In this document: positions 26,353-36,323 of the stretch, in pieces
Layout of the letters: each line of letters opens with the position of its first letter
Position numbering within the stretch: the first letter of the stretch is position 1
Source: Paraburkholderia sp. LEh10
GTDB lineage: Bacteria > Pseudomonadota > Gammaproteobacteria > Burkholderiales > Burkholderiaceae
Assembly (NCBI RefSeq): GCF_017814945.1
Contig: NZ_JAGIPX010000003.1
Location: 124,001 to 188,000 of the forward strand
Direction of reading: 5' to 3'
DNA length: 64,000 nt
Made by a program: the position numbers and the translations under genes
Notes under the pieces: model-generated
Seen by the model: the letters and a program-made list of their open reading frames with translations, nothing else
Told to the model about the DNA's origin: nothing
The model's database searches: none

Positions 26353-28413
26353 ATGAAAGCGGCGCCGCGGCAACATGGCGCGGCGCCGCTTGCAACGCAG
26401 GCGCCGTCCGGCTCGACGGACGCGCGCATGGGAGCCGAAGCGCTCGACGAATTCGACGCGCTCGACGATGGGGCACGATATGCCACAATAGGCGATCTCC
26501 ATCGAACGACTCCCGCCAACGTGACGCGCCGCCTGTTGATCCTGTTCGCGCTGGTCGCCGGGCTCGTGGCGGCCTGCGGACTCACGTGGACCATCACCTG
26601 GCAGCACGGCATCGATACGCTGCGGCGCAACGCTGCAGTGCGCGCGGACCGTACGACGAACACCCTCAAGAGCACGCTCGAACGCTACGAATCGCTGCCG
26701 TATCTGCTCGGCGAACATCCGCTCGTGCAGGATGTGCTGGTGGACCCGGACGCGAGCAAGGTCGCGCGTGCCAATCAATATCTCGAAGACCTCAATCGCC
26801 GCGCCCGCGCGAATGTCGCGTACATCATCACGGCGGCGGGCCGCTGCGTGGCGGCGAGCAACTGGAGTCAGCCCGACAGCTTCATTGGCCAGGAATATCT
26901 GTTCCGGCCGTACTTCGTCGAAGCGGTGAAGGGCAATGTCGGGCGCTTCTTCGGCATCGGCACGACCTCGCTCGATCCGGGCTACTACATCTCGCAGCCA
27001 GTGCGCCGTGACGGCAAGATCGTCGGCGTGGCCGTCGTCAAGCTGAATCTCGAATGGTTTCAGGGCGCGGACGCATCCGAGCCGCTGATCGTCACGGACG
27101 ATCATGGCGTGATCTTCCTGTCGTCAGTGACCGCGTGGAAGTACCACACCGTCAGGCCGCTTTCGAGCGATGTGATCGCGTCGATCTACGAAACCCGTCA
27201 GTACGCGCGTCAGCCGATGTTGCCGCTGCCGATGACGGTGATGCGCACGCTCGAAGGCGGCGCGCAGATCGTGCGGATCGGCGGTGGGCAGAGCGGGGGT
27301 TACGCGCCGCGCTTTCTGGCGTCGCAGCGCGTGCTCGGCGAGCCCGACTGGCGGCTCATCACGATGGCGCCCATCGATCCCGTCAATGCGGACGCGCGCT
27401 ACGCGACGATCGTGACGGGCTTCGGCTATGTGTCGCTGTGCCTGCTGCTGTTCTACTGGCGCATGCGCCGCGCGCGCGTACGCGAAGTGATGCGCAGCCG
27501 CGCGTTGCTGCAGAAGGCGTACGCGGAACTGAACCAGCGTGTCGCCGAGCGCACGGCCGATCTGTCGCAGGCGAACGAGCAGTTGAAGAAGGAAGTCAGC
27601 GAGCGCACCCGCGCGGAGCAGGAGTTGCGCGCCGCGCACGACGAGCTGATTCAGGCGAGCAAGCTCGCCGCGCTCGGACAGATGGCGGCGGGCATCACGC
27701 ATGAACTGAATCAGCCGCTCGCCGCATTGCGCGGATTCTCCGATAACACGCGCGTGTTTCTCGAACGCGGCGACCATGCGTCGGCGAAAGAAAACCTCGA
27801 AGCGATCGCCGCGCTCACAGAGCGCATGGGCAAGATCACGAACCAGCTGAAGCTGTTCGTCGGACGCGCGCGGCCTCGCAATGCGCGCGCGGGCGTGGCG
27901 CGCGCATTGCGCAATGTGCTGGCGCTGCTGCAGAAGCGCTTGCAGGGCGTGACGGTCGACGTAACGTTTATCGACGAAGGCGCTGCGCCCGCGCGCTTCA
28001 ATCTCGAAACCGACGATCCGAAGCTGGTCGCGCATTGCGACGACTTGCGGCTCGAACAGGTGCTGATCAATCTGCTCGGCAACGCACTCGATGCGGTGGC
28101 GGCCACGCCCGGGCCGCGCATCGCGATCGGCGTGGAAACGACGCAGGCGTCGCTCACGATCACGGTGAGCGACAATGGTCCCGGCATTCCCGACGACGTG
28201 TTGCCGCGGCTTTTCGAACCGTTTTTCACGACGAAGGAAATGGGCCAGGGCCTCGGGCTCGGTCTGGCTATCTGCTCGTCGATTGCGCGCGATTGCGGCG
28301 GCTCGCTCGTAGCGCGCAACAATGCGCAAGGCGGCGCCGAGTTCGTGCTGACATTGCGTCGCGCGCGCTCGCAGTCGACGGATATTGCGGACTCCGTTAC
28401 GACGGGGTCGTGA
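26353..28413 (+). CDS. dctB: C4-dicarboxylate sensor histidine kinase
   Basis: A 686-residue membrane kinase. After a 55-residue cytoplasmic leader comes TM1 (LLILFALVAGLVAACGLTW), a large periplasmic double-Cache sensor (about 85-340, containing GQEYLFRPYFVEAVKGNVGR), TM2 (TGFGYVSLCLLLFYW) and a coiled coil. The phosphoacceptor His is in GITHELNQPLAALRGF (about 450). The ATPase domain has NLLGNALDAV, DNGPGIPDDV and GQGLGLGLAICSSI. It senses external C4-dicarboxylates and phosphorylates DctD. The N-terminal extension is longer than in Rhizobium DctB. Confidence 0.92.
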   Translation: MKAAPRQHGAAPLATQAPSGSTDARMGAEALDEFDALDDGARYATIGDLHRTTPANVTRRLLILFALVAGLVAACGLTWTITWQHGIDTLRRNAAVRADRTTNTLKSTLERYESLPYLLGEHPLVQDVLVDPDASKVARANQYLEDLNRRARANVAYIITAAGRCVAASNWSQPDSFIGQEYLFRPYFVEAVKGNVGRFFGIGTTSLDPGYYISQPVRRDGKIVGVAVVKLNLEWFQGADASEPLIVTDDHGVIFLSSVTAWKYHTVRPLSSDVIASIYETRQYARQPMLPLPMTVMRTLEGGAQIVRIGGGQSGGYAPRFLASQRVLGEPDWRLITMAPIDPVNADARYATIVTGFGYVSLCLLLFYWRMRRARVREVMRSRALLQKAYAELNQRVAERTADLSQANEQLKKEVSERTRAEQELRAAHDELIQASKLAALGQMAAGITHELNQPLAALRGFSDNTRVFLERGDHASAKENLEAIAALTERMGKITNQLKLFVGRARPRNARAGVARALRNVLALLQKRLQGVTVDVTFIDEGAAPARFNLETDDPKLVAHCDDLRLEQVLINLLGNALDAVAATPGPRIAIGVETTQASLTITVSDNGPGIPDDVLPRLFEPFFTTKEMGQGLGLGLAICSSIARDCGGSLVARNNAQGGAEFVLTLRRARSQSTDIADSVTTGS

Positions 28414-28474
28414 ATCGTCGCGTGATCGATCGTCGCATCGCGCGTTTCAACGCGTATTCAAGGCGGTACAGGAC

Positions 28475-29833
28475 ATGATGAACAAGGGCTTGCAGGTCCT
28501 CTATATCGAAGACGACGAACTCGTGCGGCGCGCGAGCGTGCAAAGCCTGCAACTCGCGGGATTCGAAGTGGTCGGGCATGCGTCCGTGGAATCGGCGGCG
28601 AAGCTGATCAACGCGGAGTTTTCGGGCGTGATCGTCAGTGACATCCGCCTGCCCGGCGCAAGCGGTCTCGATCTGCTCGCGCAATGCCGCGAGCGCGCAC
28701 CCGATGTGCCCGTGATTCTCGTCACGGGGCACGGCGATATTTCGATGGCCGTGCAGGCGATGCGCGACGGCGCGTACGACTTCATCGAAAAGCCGTTCGC
28801 TTCGGAGCGGCTGATCGAAACCGTGCGACGCGCACTGGAGCGCCGCACGCTGGTGCTCGAAAACCTCGCGCTGCGCCGCGAGCTTGCGGAGCAGGGGACG
28901 CTTGCGCCACGCATCATCGGCCGCAGTCTCGCCATCGAGCAGGTGCGCAAGCTGATCGCGAACGTTGCGCCGACGGATGCATCGGTGCTGATCAACGGCG
29001 ATACGGGCGCGGGCAAGGAACTGATCGCGCGCAGTCTGCACGAGCTGTCGCCCCGCCGGGACAAGCCGTTTCTCGCGGTGAACTGCGGCGCGCTGCCGGA
29101 GCCGATGTTCGAATCCGAGATGTTCGGCTATGAGCCTGGAGCATTCACGGGCGCGGCGAAGCGGCGCATCGGCAAGCTCGAGCATGCGTCGGGCGGCACG
29201 CTCTTTCTCGACGAGATCGAAAGCATGCCGCTCGCACTGCAGGTCAAGCTGCTGCGCGTGCTGCAAGACGGCGTGCTGGAGCGGCTCGGGTCGAATCAGC
29301 CGATACGTGTCGATTGCCGGATCGTCGCGGCGGCCAAGGGCGACATGACCGAGCACGTCGCGGCGGGCACGTTCCGGCGCGATCTGCTGTATCGGCTGAA
29401 TGTGGTGACGATCGCGCTGCCGCCGCTGTCCGAGCGGCGCGAGGATATCGTGCCGCTGTTCGAGCATTTCCTGCTCGATGCGGCCGTCCGTTATCAGCGT
29501 CCCGCGCCGATCCTCACCGACCGGCAGCGTACCAACCTGATGCAGCGCGAATGGCCCGGCAATGTGCGCGAGTTGCGCAACGCGGCGGACCGGTTCGTGC
29601 TGGGTGTCGGCGACGATACGGCGGCGACGGCGGCCGACGATACGCTTACGTCGGTCACGCAGCCTTTGAAGGAGCGCGTCGAGCAGTTCGAGCGTGCGGT
29701 GATCGCCGAGGCGCTGGAGCAGACGGGCGGCGCCGTGGCGATGGCGGCGGACCGGCTGCAGGTCGGCAAGGCGACGCTTTACGAGAAGATCAAGCGTTAC
29801 GGCCTGGCTGCGCGTGGGGAAAATGAAAGGTGA
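28475..29833 (+). CDS. dctD: C4-dicarboxylate response regulator, sigma-54 activator
   Basis: A 452-residue NtrC-family protein. Receiver: acidic pair in YIEDDELV and phosphoacceptor D56 ([10 protein letters not shown]). AAA+ domain: Walker [15 protein letters not shown] loop in [14 protein letters not shown] (about 222-227) that contacts sigma-54, and Walker [10 protein letters not shown]-terminal Fis-type [23 protein letters not shown]. It activates dctA from the -24/-12 site upstream. The start at 28475 ([13 protein letters not shown]) overlaps no gene; an upstream start at 28385 would run back into dctB. Confidence 0.93.
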   Translation: MMNKGLQVLYIEDDELVRRASVQSLQLAGFEVVGHASVESAAKLINAEFSGVIVSDIRLPGASGLDLLAQCRERAPDVPVILVTGHGDISMAVQAMRDGAYDFIEKPFASERLIETVRRALERRTLVLENLALRRELAEQGTLAPRIIGRSLAIEQVRKLIANVAPTDASVLINGDTGAGKELIARSLHELSPRRDKPFLAVNCGALPEPMFESEMFGYEPGAFTGAAKRRIGKLEHASGGTLFLDEIESMPLALQVKLLRVLQDGVLERLGSNQPIRVDCRIVAAAKGDMTEHVAAGTFRRDLLYRLNVVTIALPPLSERREDIVPLFEHFLLDAAVRYQRPAPILTDRQRTNLMQREWPGNVRELRNAADRFVLGVGDDTAATAADDTLTSVTQPLKERVEQFERAVIAEALEQTGGAVAMAADRLQVGKATLYEKIKRYGLAARGENER

Positions 29834-29853
29834 TGCGGGTTTGAAATGCCGCT

Positions 29854-29896
29854 GACGGCGGGTGCGCTGGGAAGATTCAGCGCGACGCCCGCCGTC
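29854..29896. terminator. Hairpin between convergent dctD and tlpA-like genes
   Basis: Outer arms GACGGCGGG / CCCGCCGTC and inner arms GCGCTG / CAGCGC around an 8-base loop. There is no T-run on either side, so it is a strong structure but only a presumed terminator for the converging transcripts. Confidence 0.5.
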
Positions 29897-29914
29897 GGAA
29901 GTGAGGCGCTCGGA

Positions 29915-30439
29915 TCAGGTCGTACCGAGCGCCTTTTCGAGCAGCTGGTCGAGTTCCGCGAACTGCGGCTCGCCGACGTAGCGCTTCAGGACCTTGCCGT
30001 TGCGGTCGATCACGAACGTGGTCGGCGTCAACTGGACATTGCCGAACTGTTTCGCGGCGGAACCGTCGTCCATCGCGACCTTGAACGGCAGGCGGCGCGT
30101 TTCGGCGTAGTTGGTGACGTACATCGGCGCGTCGTAGCTCATCGCGACGGCGACGAACTCGAGGCCCTTGTCCTTGAAGCGGTTGTACGTCTGGATCATC
30201 TGGGGCATTTCCTTCATGCAGGTGTCGCAGCTCGTTGCCCAGAAGTTGACGAGGTAGACCTTGCCTTTCAGGTCGGCCGTCGACACTTTCTGGCCCGACA
30301 ACAGGGTGAACGTCGCGTCAGGCACGTGCTGCTGGCTGCCGAACGCGAAGTAACCAGCGACCGCGATCACGCCGGCGACGACGGCCGCGGCGATATAGCG
30401 AATCGGGCTCGAACGACGGGAAACGGCGGTTTGGCTCAT
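29915..30439 (-). CDS. TlpA-like membrane-anchored thiol-disulfide oxidoreductase
   Basis: A 174-residue thioredoxin-fold protein anchored by one helix (residues 14-33). The redox motif is C71-D-T-C74 in NFWATSCDTCMKEMP, and the cis-proline segment is TPTTFVIDRNGKVL. The family keeps periplasmic cysteines reduced, for example in cytochrome c or cytochrome oxidase copper-site maturation; a link to the cox cluster 22 kb away is only inference. Transcribed toward dctD. Confidence 0.85.
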   Translation of the reverse strand: MSQTAVSRRSSPIRYIAAAVVAGVIAVAGYFAFGSQQHVPDATFTLLSGQKVSTADLKGKVYLVNFWATSCDTCMKEMPQMIQTYNRFKDKGLEFVAVAMSYDAPMYVTNYAETRRLPFKVAMDDGSAAKQFGNVQLTPTTFVIDRNGKVLKRYVGEPQFAELDQLLEKALGTT

Positions 30440-30930
30440 GGACGGGACCTCGGGAAACGCGCGGCTTCAAGGCGCCCAGATGGTGGTGGAACAGCGAAGG
30501 GATGAGCGCCCGCATATGGTTTCATATTGTACCGGCAATCCCGCGACGCGGTTGGGCGTGCGGTTAAGCGGAGGATAACGTGAGCGCTCAAGTGCGATTG
30601 TCGACCGTTTTGTGTGGAGGCCGGGCTAACGCGCGAGGGGCTAGCCTTGGTCGATTTGGCATGGGGCCAGAAGAAGCGCCCAAGCGCTAGCCTTGGGCGA
30701 CTGGGCAAGGGGCTGGAGCAGGCGCTGGAGTGCACACTCCGGCTGACATGGCGTGGGACCAGAGTAGACGCCAAAGCGCCAACTCTGTTCGACTCGCCAA
30801 GTGGCTGGAGTAGGCGCCAAAGCGCCAACTCCAGCCGACGTGGCATGGGACCACAGTAAGCGCTAAAGCGCTAACTCTGGTCGGCGGCGGATAATGGTCC
30901 TTTACGCCACGTCATCACGTTCGCCGCGCC
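30440..30930. other. 491-bp intergenic region holding a tandem repeat array
   Basis: Lies between the divergent tlpA-like gene and the lipoprotein gene. Bases 30440-30608 should carry the tlpA promoter; 30609-30884 is filled by six 46-bp repeat units described separately; the last 46 bp lead into the lipoprotein gene. No ORF with a ribosome-binding site. Confidence 0.7.
30609..30884 (+). repeat. Six tandem 46-bp units, each a potential hairpin
   Basis: Units begin at 30609, 30655, 30701, 30747, 30793 and 30839 and all are exactly 46 bp. Odd and even units form two subtypes, so there is a 92-bp higher-order period. Each unit can fold: in 30793-30838 the arms are CTGGAGT / ACTCCAG around GGCGC-CAAA-GCGCC; in 30747-30792 and 30839-30884 they are near CCAGAGT / ACTCTGG. 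The arm sequences change together, keeping pairing, which suggests selection on structure. The first unit is the most degenerate. Confidence 0.85.
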
Positions 30931-31527
30931 ATGCTCCTATCACGTTTGCGTCAGTTCGCTCACCGTTTCGCTTCTTCGCTCGCCTCGCTCCGCCCGCTGA
31001 CGGCGACGGCCATCGCCGCGCTGTCGGCCGGCTGGCTGCTGGCCGCCTGTTCGCCGACCTACGACTGGCGCACGATCATGAACAACGACAACGGCTATAC
31101 GGTCGACCTGCCCGCGAAGCCGACCTCCGACGAACGGCAGATCGACATCGGCGGCACGCCGATGAAAATGGCGATGCAAATCGCCGAGGCGGGCGACGCG
31201 GTGTTCGCGGTCGGCACCGTGATGCTGCCAAGCGACGATCCGCAAGTGCAGCGCAGCGCCCTCGATTACCTGCGCTCGGGCCTCGCACGCAACCTCGGCT
31301 CGGCGCCTGATGCCCATACGACTTCGATTCCGCTCGCGGCGGGCGGCGAGGTGCAGGGGCTCGAAATGACCTTCAACGGCAAGGCAGGCCCGCAGCACGA
31401 AGCGCGGACCATGCACGCGCGGCTGGTCGCAAAAGGACGCCATGTCTACCAGGCGGCCGTGATCGCCAGCAAGGAACCGCCTCCCGAACAAATCGAACAA
31501 TTCTTCGGATCGTTCAAACTTTACTGA
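30931..31527 (+). CDS. Putative lipoprotein of unknown function
   Basis: A 198-residue protein with a long N-terminal region ending in a lipobox, GWLLAACSPTYDW (Cys about residue 40), so it should be lipidated and exported. The mature part begins DWRTIMNNDNGYTVDLPAKP and has a mixed alpha/beta pattern ending EQIEQFFGSFKLY, which resembles small envelope proteins with a PsbP/Mog1-like shape, though I cannot assign a family with certainty. No partner genes. Confidence 0.7.
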   Translation: MLLSRLRQFAHRFASSLASLRPLTATAIAALSAGWLLAACSPTYDWRTIMNNDNGYTVDLPAKPTSDERQIDIGGTPMKMAMQIAEAGDAVFAVGTVMLPSDDPQVQRSALDYLRSGLARNLGSAPDAHTTSIPLAAGGEVQGLEMTFNGKAGPQHEARTMHARLVAKGRHVYQAAVIASKEPPPEQIEQFFGSFKLY

Positions 31528-31860
31528 TTTGGGCCGAACGAGTGTGCCTCAGAGCGCTCAGGGAAGTGAAAGTTCCTTCGCAGAAAAGTCCGCTAATCGT
31601 CGGTTTACATGGGAGTTTTTTGGTTACCCACAGGATCTGTGGATAACTTTGTTGGTAACTTCGTGCGGTGGGCCGCAGATCCCCATGCCACGGGCGATTT
31701 GTCGATTTGCCCTGAATCTTGGCATTCTGAAAAAGCCAATAAAATCAATGACGTCGGCGAGTCGCCTCACAATAGGCTTTCAGTTGTATCAAAACTTATC
31801 GGTGGGCCGGAAATGTGCATAAGTCAAGTCTTGACACGCATTTTTTGTCTTCTGTAGTTT
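31528..31860. other. 333-bp AT-richer intergenic region with paired DnaA-type boxes
   Basis: Between the lipoprotein gene and the end of the comM/yifB gene (convergent). Composition is clearly less GC-rich than the flanks. It contains an inverted pair of DnaA-box-like 9-mers at 31623-31647. Two overlapping ORFs of 80-97 codons are present but lack family resemblance and good start signals. Confidence 0.5.
31623..31647. other. Inverted pair of DnaA boxes
   Basis: GTTACCCACA, a 5-base spacer GGATC, then TGTGGATAAC. The right arm contains the perfect DnaA box TTATCCACA on the minus strand; the left arm is TTACCCACA with one difference. No replication genes are near, so this is a possible DnaA titration or regulatory site rather than an origin. 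Confidence 0.5.
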
Positions 31861-33432
31861 TTACTGATTACAGAACGCCCGTCGATACTGAACAGCCTCG
31901 GAGACCTGCCCTGCATCCGGAACTTCGGTACCGGCCAGATCAGCGATGGTTCTCGCAACCTTCAGCACGCGATAGTAAGCGCGCGCTGACCAGCCGAAGC
32001 GCTCGCCTGCTTCGCGCAACAGCCGCTCGCCATCGGCGTCGGGGCGGCAAACCTCATCCACTTCGCGGCCGCTGAGTTCGCGGTTTGTCCTGCCCTGCCG
32101 CTGCAGCTGACGCGCCCGCGCTGCTTCGACCCGTTGCGCAATCGCCGCGCTCTCCTCACCGCGCGTCACCGAGCGGGCCGACAGTTCCGCCGGTGACAGC
32201 GCAGGAATTTCGATCTGGATGTCGATGCGGTCCAACAGCGGTCCGGAGAGCTTGCGCATGTAGCGGGCGGCGACTTCCGGCGTGCATCGGCAGCGGCCAC
32301 CGGGGTCGCCGCGCCAGCCGCATGGACAGGGATTCATCGCGGCGATTAGCTGGCATGCCGCTGGGAAGTCGGCCTGAAGCGCGGCGCGCGAAATCGTGAT
32401 GCGGCCGTTCTCAAGCGGTTCGCGCAGCGTTTCGAGCACATGCCGGTCGAATTCGGGCAATTCGTCGAGAAACAGTACGCCCAGATGCGCGAGCGTGATC
32501 TCGCCGGGCTGCGGCGGATTGCGGCCGCCAACGAGCGCCGCCGCGCTCGACGAATGATGCGGCGCGCGGAACGGCCGCTGGCGCCACTGCGCGGGCGCGA
32601 ACCCCGCGGCGCTCGCTGAGAGCAGCGCCGCGGACGTCAGCGCTTCGTCGTCGGTCATCGGCGGCAAGAGTGCGGGCAGTCGCGCGGCGAGCATCGACTT
32701 GCCCGCGCCGGGCGGTCCGATCATCAGCACGTGATGTCCGCCGGCTGCCGCGACTTCGAGCGCGCGCCGCGCGCCGCGCTGGCCGATGACGTCCGCCATG
32801 TCGGGCGGCGCGGCGGCTTCGCTGGATAGCGCCACAGCGGCAACGGGATACAGCCGCGCGTCCGCGTCACCCGCGAGGTGAGCGCAAAGCGACGGCAGAT
32901 CGGCTGCGCCGTAGACGGCGACGCCGGGCACGAGCGCCGCTTCTTTTGCGCTGGCACGCGGCAGGTAGAGCTCGGGCGTGCGTCCGTCGGCGCCGGCAGG
33001 CAGTGGAGCGTCGGACGAAGCTTCGGAGGACAGATGACCGCGCGCCGTGCCGCACGCCATCGCAAAGGCGCCGCGCATCGGACGCAGCGCGCCCGTCAGC
33101 GACAGTTCGCCTGCGAATTCGCGTTGCGCCAGCGATTCGACGGGAATCTGTCCGCTCGCGGCCAGGATGCCGAGCGCGATGGGCAGATCGAAACGCCCGG
33201 ATTCCTTCGGAAGGTCGGCGGGCGCGAGATTGACCGTGATCCGGCGCACGGGAAAGTCGAGCCCGCAGTTGAGCAGTGCCGCCCGCACACGCTCGCGGCT
33301 TTCGCGCACCTCGAGATCGGGCAGACCGACGATGGAAAAAGAGGGAAGTCCGTTCGCGAGATGAACCTCGACGGTATCTTCGGGCGCGCGGCCAGCGGCC
33401 GGCGCGCGACTGCGCACCACGGCAAGCGACAT
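31861..33432 (-). CDS. comM: ComM/YifB family Mg-chelatase-like AAA+ ATPase
   Basis: A 523-residue protein. The N-terminal Lon-protease-like domain (MSLAVVRSRAPAAG, SFSIVGLPDLEVRESRERVR, VNLAPADLPKESGRFDLPIA) is followed by the AAA+ core: Walker A IGPPGAGKSMLAARL and Walker B GVLFLDELPEF. A cysteine cluster, MNPCPCGWRGDPGGRCRC, is the usual metal-binding insert, and the C-terminal domain follows (SVTRGEE, SARAYYRVLKVARTIADLAG). ComM is a hexameric branch-migration helicase aiding integration of transformed DNA. Start 33432 (MSLAVV) is preferred over 33471. Confidence 0.92.
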   Translation of the reverse strand: MSLAVVRSRAPAAGRAPEDTVEVHLANGLPSFSIVGLPDLEVRESRERVRAALLNCGLDFPVRRITVNLAPADLPKESGRFDLPIALGILAASGQIPVESLAQREFAGELSLTGALRPMRGAFAMACGTARGHLSSEASSDAPLPAGADGRTPELYLPRASAKEAALVPGVAVYGAADLPSLCAHLAGDADARLYPVAAVALSSEAAAPPDMADVIGQRGARRALEVAAAGGHHVLMIGPPGAGKSMLAARLPALLPPMTDDEALTSAALLSASAAGFAPAQWRQRPFRAPHHSSSAAALVGGRNPPQPGEITLAHLGVLFLDELPEFDRHVLETLREPLENGRITISRAALQADFPAACQLIAAMNPCPCGWRGDPGGRCRCTPEVAARYMRKLSGPLLDRIDIQIEIPALSPAELSARSVTRGEESAAIAQRVEAARARQLQRQGRTNRELSGREVDEVCRPDADGERLLREAGERFGWSARAYYRVLKVARTIADLAGTEVPDAGQVSEAVQYRRAFCNQ

Positions 33433-33532
33433 GTTTTCTCCCGTCCGGACGCGCCCAGCGGGCGCGTTCACCTTAAAGCGCTGATGACGTCACGGGCCGC
33501 TTGCCAGTGATGTGCAGTTCAAATGAGCGTGT

Positions 33533-33787
33533 TCAGGACGATTGCGTCACAGGCAGCTTCTGCTCGAGCTCAGCGACGCGGCGCTCGAGTTCTTCAAGAC
33601 GCGCGCGGGTGCGCACGAGCACCTGTGTCTGCGTATCGAACTCTTCGCGCGTGACCAGATCGAGCTTCGAGAACCCCTGCGACAGCATCGCGCGCACGTT
33701 GCGTTCGACATCTTTGGCCGGCGAATTTTTGAACAGCTCGGAAACGCGAGCCTGAAAGTCGTTGAAGATGTCGTTCGGTTGCTTCAT
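33533..33787 (-). CDS. ubiK: UbiK-family ubiquinone biosynthesis accessory factor
   Basis: An 84-residue protein: N-terminal amphipathic helix (DIFNDFQARVSELFKNSPAK), then DLVTREEFDTQTQVLVRTRA and a C-terminal coiled coil (LEELERRVAELEQKL), the BMFP/YqiC pattern. It helps the UbiJ-UbiK complex in aerobic ubiquinone synthesis. A start far upstream at 34171 in the same frame would cross the glnK promoter and is rejected. Divergent from glnK-amtB and upstream of comM on the same strand. Confidence 0.88.
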   Translation of the reverse strand: MKQPNDIFNDFQARVSELFKNSPAKDVERNVRAMLSQGFSKLDLVTREEFDTQTQVLVRTRARLEELERRVAELEQKLPVTQSS

Positions 33788-34539
<752 letters not shown>

Positions 34540-34565
34540 AAAACAGCGACAAGAGGAAACTGAAG

Positions 34566-36071
34566 ATGCGTAAATTAATGATGTCCCTGCTGATGGCCGG
34601 CTCGCTGCTGACGGTCGGCATCGGCGCTGCCCTCGCGGACGACGCGTCGGCACCCGCAGCGGCTTCCGCTGCGGCCACCACGGCGAGCGCGCCGGCTTCG
34701 TCGGATGCAGCGGCGGCGCCCGCTGCGAGCGCGCCTGCCGCAGACGCTTCGGCGGCACCGGCGGCCAGCGCTCCCGCTGACGCATCGGCCGCGGCGCCCG
34801 CTTCGGAAGCGGCGCCCGCGGCACCGACGGCGCCGTTCTCGGTCGATTCGTCGAAGATTAATTCCGGCGACACCGCCTGGATGCTGACCTCGACGGCCCT
34901 CGTGCTGTTCATGACGATCCCTGGTCTCGCGCTCTTCTACGCCGGCATGGTCCGCAAGAAGAACGTGCTTGCCACCGTCATGCAGAGCTTCGCGATCACC
35001 TGCATCGTGACGGTGATCTGGACGGTGATCGGCTACAGCCTCGCATTCACGCCAGGCGGCTCGTTCATCGGCGGCTTCTCGCGCGTGGTGATGCACGGCA
35101 TGGCCTATATCAAGGGCGACAAGGCCACGACGCTCACCGTCAGCCACCTTGCGCCGACCATCCCGGAATCGGTCTACTTCATCTACCAGATGACGTTCGC
35201 GATCATCACGCCGGCGCTGATTACCGGCGCGTTCGCGGACCGCATGAAGTTTTCCGCGATGCTGATCTTCATGACGCTGTGGTCGATCATCGTCTATTCG
35301 CCGATCGCGCACATGGTCTGGGAACCGACGGGCTGGCTGGCTAGCGCGGGCATCCTCGACTTCGCGGGCGGCACGGTGGTGCACATCAACGCGGGTATCG
35401 CGGGCCTCGTCTGCTGTCTGGTGCTCGGCAAGCGCACGGGCTACGGCAAGGACTCGATGGCGCCGCACAACCTCGTGCTGACGATGATCGGTGCGTCGAT
35501 GCTGTGGGTTGGCTGGTTCGGCTTCAACGCGGGTTCGGCAGTGGCGGCTGACGGCCGTGCCGGTTTCGCGATGATGACGACGCAGGTTGCAACGGGCATC
35601 GCCGCACTGGGCTGGATGTTTGCCGAATGGATCGCGAAGGGCAAGCCGTCGGTGCTCGGCATCGCATCGGGCGCAGTGGCGGGTCTCGTGGCGATCACGC
35701 CGGCTTCGGGCTTCGTCGGCGTGGGCGGCGCGCTCGCCATCGGCCTGATCGCGGGCGTGGTGTGCTTCTGGTCGGCCACGTGGCTCAAGCACAAGATGGG
35801 CTACGACGATTCGCTCGACCCGTTCGGCGTGCACTGCATCGGCGGTATCGTCGGCGCGATCCTGACGGGTGTGTTCGCCGTCAAGGACATCGGCGGCGCG
35901 GACGGCAGTGTGATCATCCAGCTGAAGGGCGTCCTGACGACGCTCATCTACAGCGGCGTGATCAGCTTCATCCTGCTGAAGATCATCGACGTGACGATCG
36001 GCCTGCGCGTGACGGAAGAAGAAGAGCGCGAAGGTCTCGACGTGATCCTGCACGGCGAGCACGTCGAATAA
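34566..36071 (+). CDS. amtB: Ammonium transporter
   Basis: A 501-residue Amt channel that lets ammonium across the inner membrane. A signal-like helix (residues 1-24) is followed by an unusual Ala/Ser/Pro-rich segment of about 65 residues before the first core helix (AWMLTSTALVLFMTIPGLAL). Signature regions include FYAGMVRKKNVLATVMQSFA, FAGGTVVHINAGIAGLV and FGVHCIGGIVGAILTGVFAV. The C-terminal tail GLRVTEEEEREGLDVILHGE is the PII contact site. The Ala-rich segment has no counterpart in the short E. coli protein (about 428 residues). Confidence 0.93.
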   Translation: MRKLMMSLLMAGSLLTVGIGAALADDASAPAAASAAATTASAPASSDAAAAPAASAPAADASAAPAASAPADASAAAPASEAAPAAPTAPFSVDSSKINSGDTAWMLTSTALVLFMTIPGLALFYAGMVRKKNVLATVMQSFAITCIVTVIWTVIGYSLAFTPGGSFIGGFSRVVMHGMAYIKGDKATTLTVSHLAPTIPESVYFIYQMTFAIITPALITGAFADRMKFSAMLIFMTLWSIIVYSPIAHMVWEPTGWLASAGILDFAGGTVVHINAGIAGLVCCLVLGKRTGYGKDSMAPHNLVLTMIGASMLWVGWFGFNAGSAVAADGRAGFAMMTTQVATGIAALGWMFAEWIAKGKPSVLGIASGAVAGLVAITPASGFVGVGGALAIGLIAGVVCFWSATWLKHKMGYDDSLDPFGVHCIGGIVGAILTGVFAVKDIGGADGSVIIQLKGVLTTLIYSGVISFILLKIIDVTIGLRVTEEEEREGLDVILHGEHVE

Positions 36072-36123
36072 AGCAACATTTCCCGGCGACGGGTTCTCGA
36101 AAGGTATAAGCACAGCGACTTTG

Positions 36124-36148
36124 GCCCGCCTTCACGGCGGGCTTTTTT
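36124..36148 (+). terminator. Rho-independent terminator of glnK-amtB
   Basis: Stem GCCCGCC / GGCGGGC with a TTCAC loop followed by six T residues, 53 bp after the amtB stop codon. Confidence 0.92.
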
Positions 36149-36323
36149 CATGCTGCGGCGCCTCGACGCCGCATGCCGCAATCTCATCTCACAAACAGCA
36201 GATTTTCCGGCTATCGTTCCTATAGGGAGAATGCATCCACCCATAACTTGCGAATGGAGAAACCGTCCCCAAATGGGCAGGGCAATTGCTCTACAATCTT
36301 TTTTCTCCAGTCTGCGAGTGATC

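Noticed and set aside
25045..27105. A 686-codon minus-strand frame across dctA and dctB
   Set aside because: Composition (Arg/His/Gln/Asp-rich, no hydrophobic pattern) marks it as the shadow of dctA and dctB.
30609..30884. CRISPR array
   Set aside because: The 46-bp units are contiguous with no unique spacers and are palindromic throughout; no cas genes are near.
31529..31857. Two overlapping ORFs of 97 and 82 codons between the lipoprotein gene and comM
   Set aside because: No good ribosome-binding site, no family resemblance, atypical composition; treated as intergenic.
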